This document shows positions 6,755 through 7,255 of a DNA stretch of 7,255 nucleotides, one piece after another. Every line of letters starts with the position of its first letter. Position 1 is the stretch's first letter. A program made the translations under genes and the position numbers. The notes under the pieces are model-generated. The model searched no databases, was not told where the DNA came from, and worked only from the letters and a program-made list of their open reading frames with translations. The DNA is taken from contig CAIVXR010000090.1 in assembly GCA_903909925.1 (NCBI GenBank), positions 1 through 7,255 of the forward strand. The letters run 5' to 3'. This DNA is from an uncultured beta proteobacterium. Lineage in GTDB: Bacteria; Pseudomonadota; Gammaproteobacteria; Burkholderiales; Burkholderiaceae.

Positions 6755-7255
6755 TAGAGTCCGCCATTGACGTGAAGGGTATTGCCCGTAATGTATCCAG
6801 CCGCTGGAGAGGCCAAAAATGCCACTGCCTGGGCCACATCCTCAGGACTGCCCAAGCGCGCCAAAGGAATGTTCACTTTTAGGGCATTTTGCTGCTCTTC
6901 ACTCAGAGCGCGGGTCATATCCGTATCAATAAATCCAGGCGCCACGCAATTGACGGTGATATTACGGCTGCCAATTTCACGAGCCAGGGCACGGGTCATC
7001 CCAGAAACCCCTGCTTTTGCAGCGGCGTAATTTGCCTGTCCTGCGTTACCCATGTGACCTACGATCGAGGTGATATTAATAATACGGCCACCACGCGCCT
7101 TCATCATCGGGCGTAATACTGCTTGAGATAAACGAAACACTGAACTGAGATTGGTATCAATCACATCAGTCCACTCTTCAGATTTCATGCGCATCGCCAA
7201 GTTGTCACGTGTGATGCCAGCGTTATTCACCAAAATATTGATGCCGCCATGATCC
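6745..7255 (-). CDS. fabG: 3-oxoacyl-ACP reductase, C-terminal 169 residues (5' end beyond the window)
   Basis: NADPH-dependent reductase of the short-chain dehydrogenase family that converts beta-ketoacyl-ACP to beta-hydroxyacyl-ACP. The reading frame stays open to the right edge; the visible part begins DHGGINILVNNAGITRDNLA. The N-terminal 75-80 residues, including the nucleotide-binding TGxxxGIG loop, lie outside the window. In the visible peptide the NNAG motif is at 10-13, catalytic Asn35 in TNLSSVF, Ser63 in NITSIVG, and Tyr76/Lys80 in YAAAK, so the tetrad is complete. PGFIDTDMT (106-114) and the terminal ITGNTLHVNGGLYLA are typical of FabG. An internal TTG at 7233 could be mistaken for a start, but homology clearly continues upstream of it. 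The next gene downstream is acpP, after 102 bp, the classical fabG-acpP-fabF order. Confidence 0.96.
   Translation of the reverse strand, partial: DHGGINILVNNAGITRDNLAMRMKSEEWTDVIDTNLSSVFRLSQAVLRPMMKARGGRIINITSIVGHMGNAGQANYAAAKAGVSGMTRALAREIGSRNITVNCVAPGFIDTDMTRALSEEQQNALKVNIPLARLGSPEDVAQAVAFLASPAAGYITGNTLHVNGGLYLA

Noticed and set aside
135..7116. About fifteen plus-strand open frames of 60-113 codons lying opposite the leftward genes
   Set aside because: Each overlaps a well-identified gene on the other strand, shows no recognisable motif and looks like an antisense shadow; the frames starting at 3584 and 5116 begin in gaps but run into mucD and fabF.
6745..7233. A complete 162-residue short-chain dehydrogenase starting at TTG 7233
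   Set aside because: The frame stays open to the window edge and the upstream residues DHGGINI match FabG, so this is a 5'-truncated fabG and not a short gene.
1..7255. Mobile elements, CRISPR, tRNA/rRNA genes or a novel accessory system
   Set aside because: All but short gaps are accounted for by seven core genes in a conserved order; no transposase, long direct repeats, spaced repeats or atypical segment were seen.

Overview
The window is a compact stretch of ordinary chromosomal housekeeping genes. It holds seven genes, all read leftward (minus strand), with almost no spare DNA. In transcription order they are fabG (5' end cut by the window edge), acpP, fabF, a periplasmic Do-type protease (mucD/degP/degQ family), lepA (EF4), lepB, rnc and the first 28 codons of era. 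The protein sequences, the moderate base composition and the join of a fab cluster to a mucD-lepA-lepB-rnc-era cluster point to a betaproteobacterium, probably Burkholderiales. A small-genome freshwater lineage of the Polynucleobacter type is my best guess, from family resemblance only; no search was run.

Right part (about 5134-7255): the type II fatty acid synthesis genes. FabG reduces beta-ketoacyl-ACP, AcpP carries the growing chain and FabF (KAS II) elongates it. The fabG-acpP gap (102 bp) holds a hairpin that has the fabG stop codon in its loop, a candidate acpP promoter overlapped by dyad symmetry, and a strong G-rich Shine-Dalgarno site.

Middle part (about 3499-5133): a secreted serine protease with two PDZ domains for envelope protein quality control. 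It starts only 50 bp after fabF. In several related proteobacteria the genes for sigma-E and its anti-sigma factors (rpoE, rseA, rseB/mucB) lie just upstream of mucD, and here they are missing from that position. The 136-bp gap between the protease and lepA contains two hairpins that compete for one strand, but no convincing intrinsic terminator.

Left part (1-3498): lepA, lepB, rnc and era are packed with a 1-bp overlap, a 6-bp gap and a 2-bp gap, as expected of one translationally coupled operon. It joins translation (EF4), protein export (signal peptidase I), rRNA processing (RNase III) and 30S maturation (Era).

I see no mobile element, CRISPR array, tRNA, rRNA, prophage or horizontally acquired cargo, and no undescribed system. 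The points worth a second look are small: the absent sigma-E module, several intergenic hairpins, and a lysine-rich tail on RNase III.
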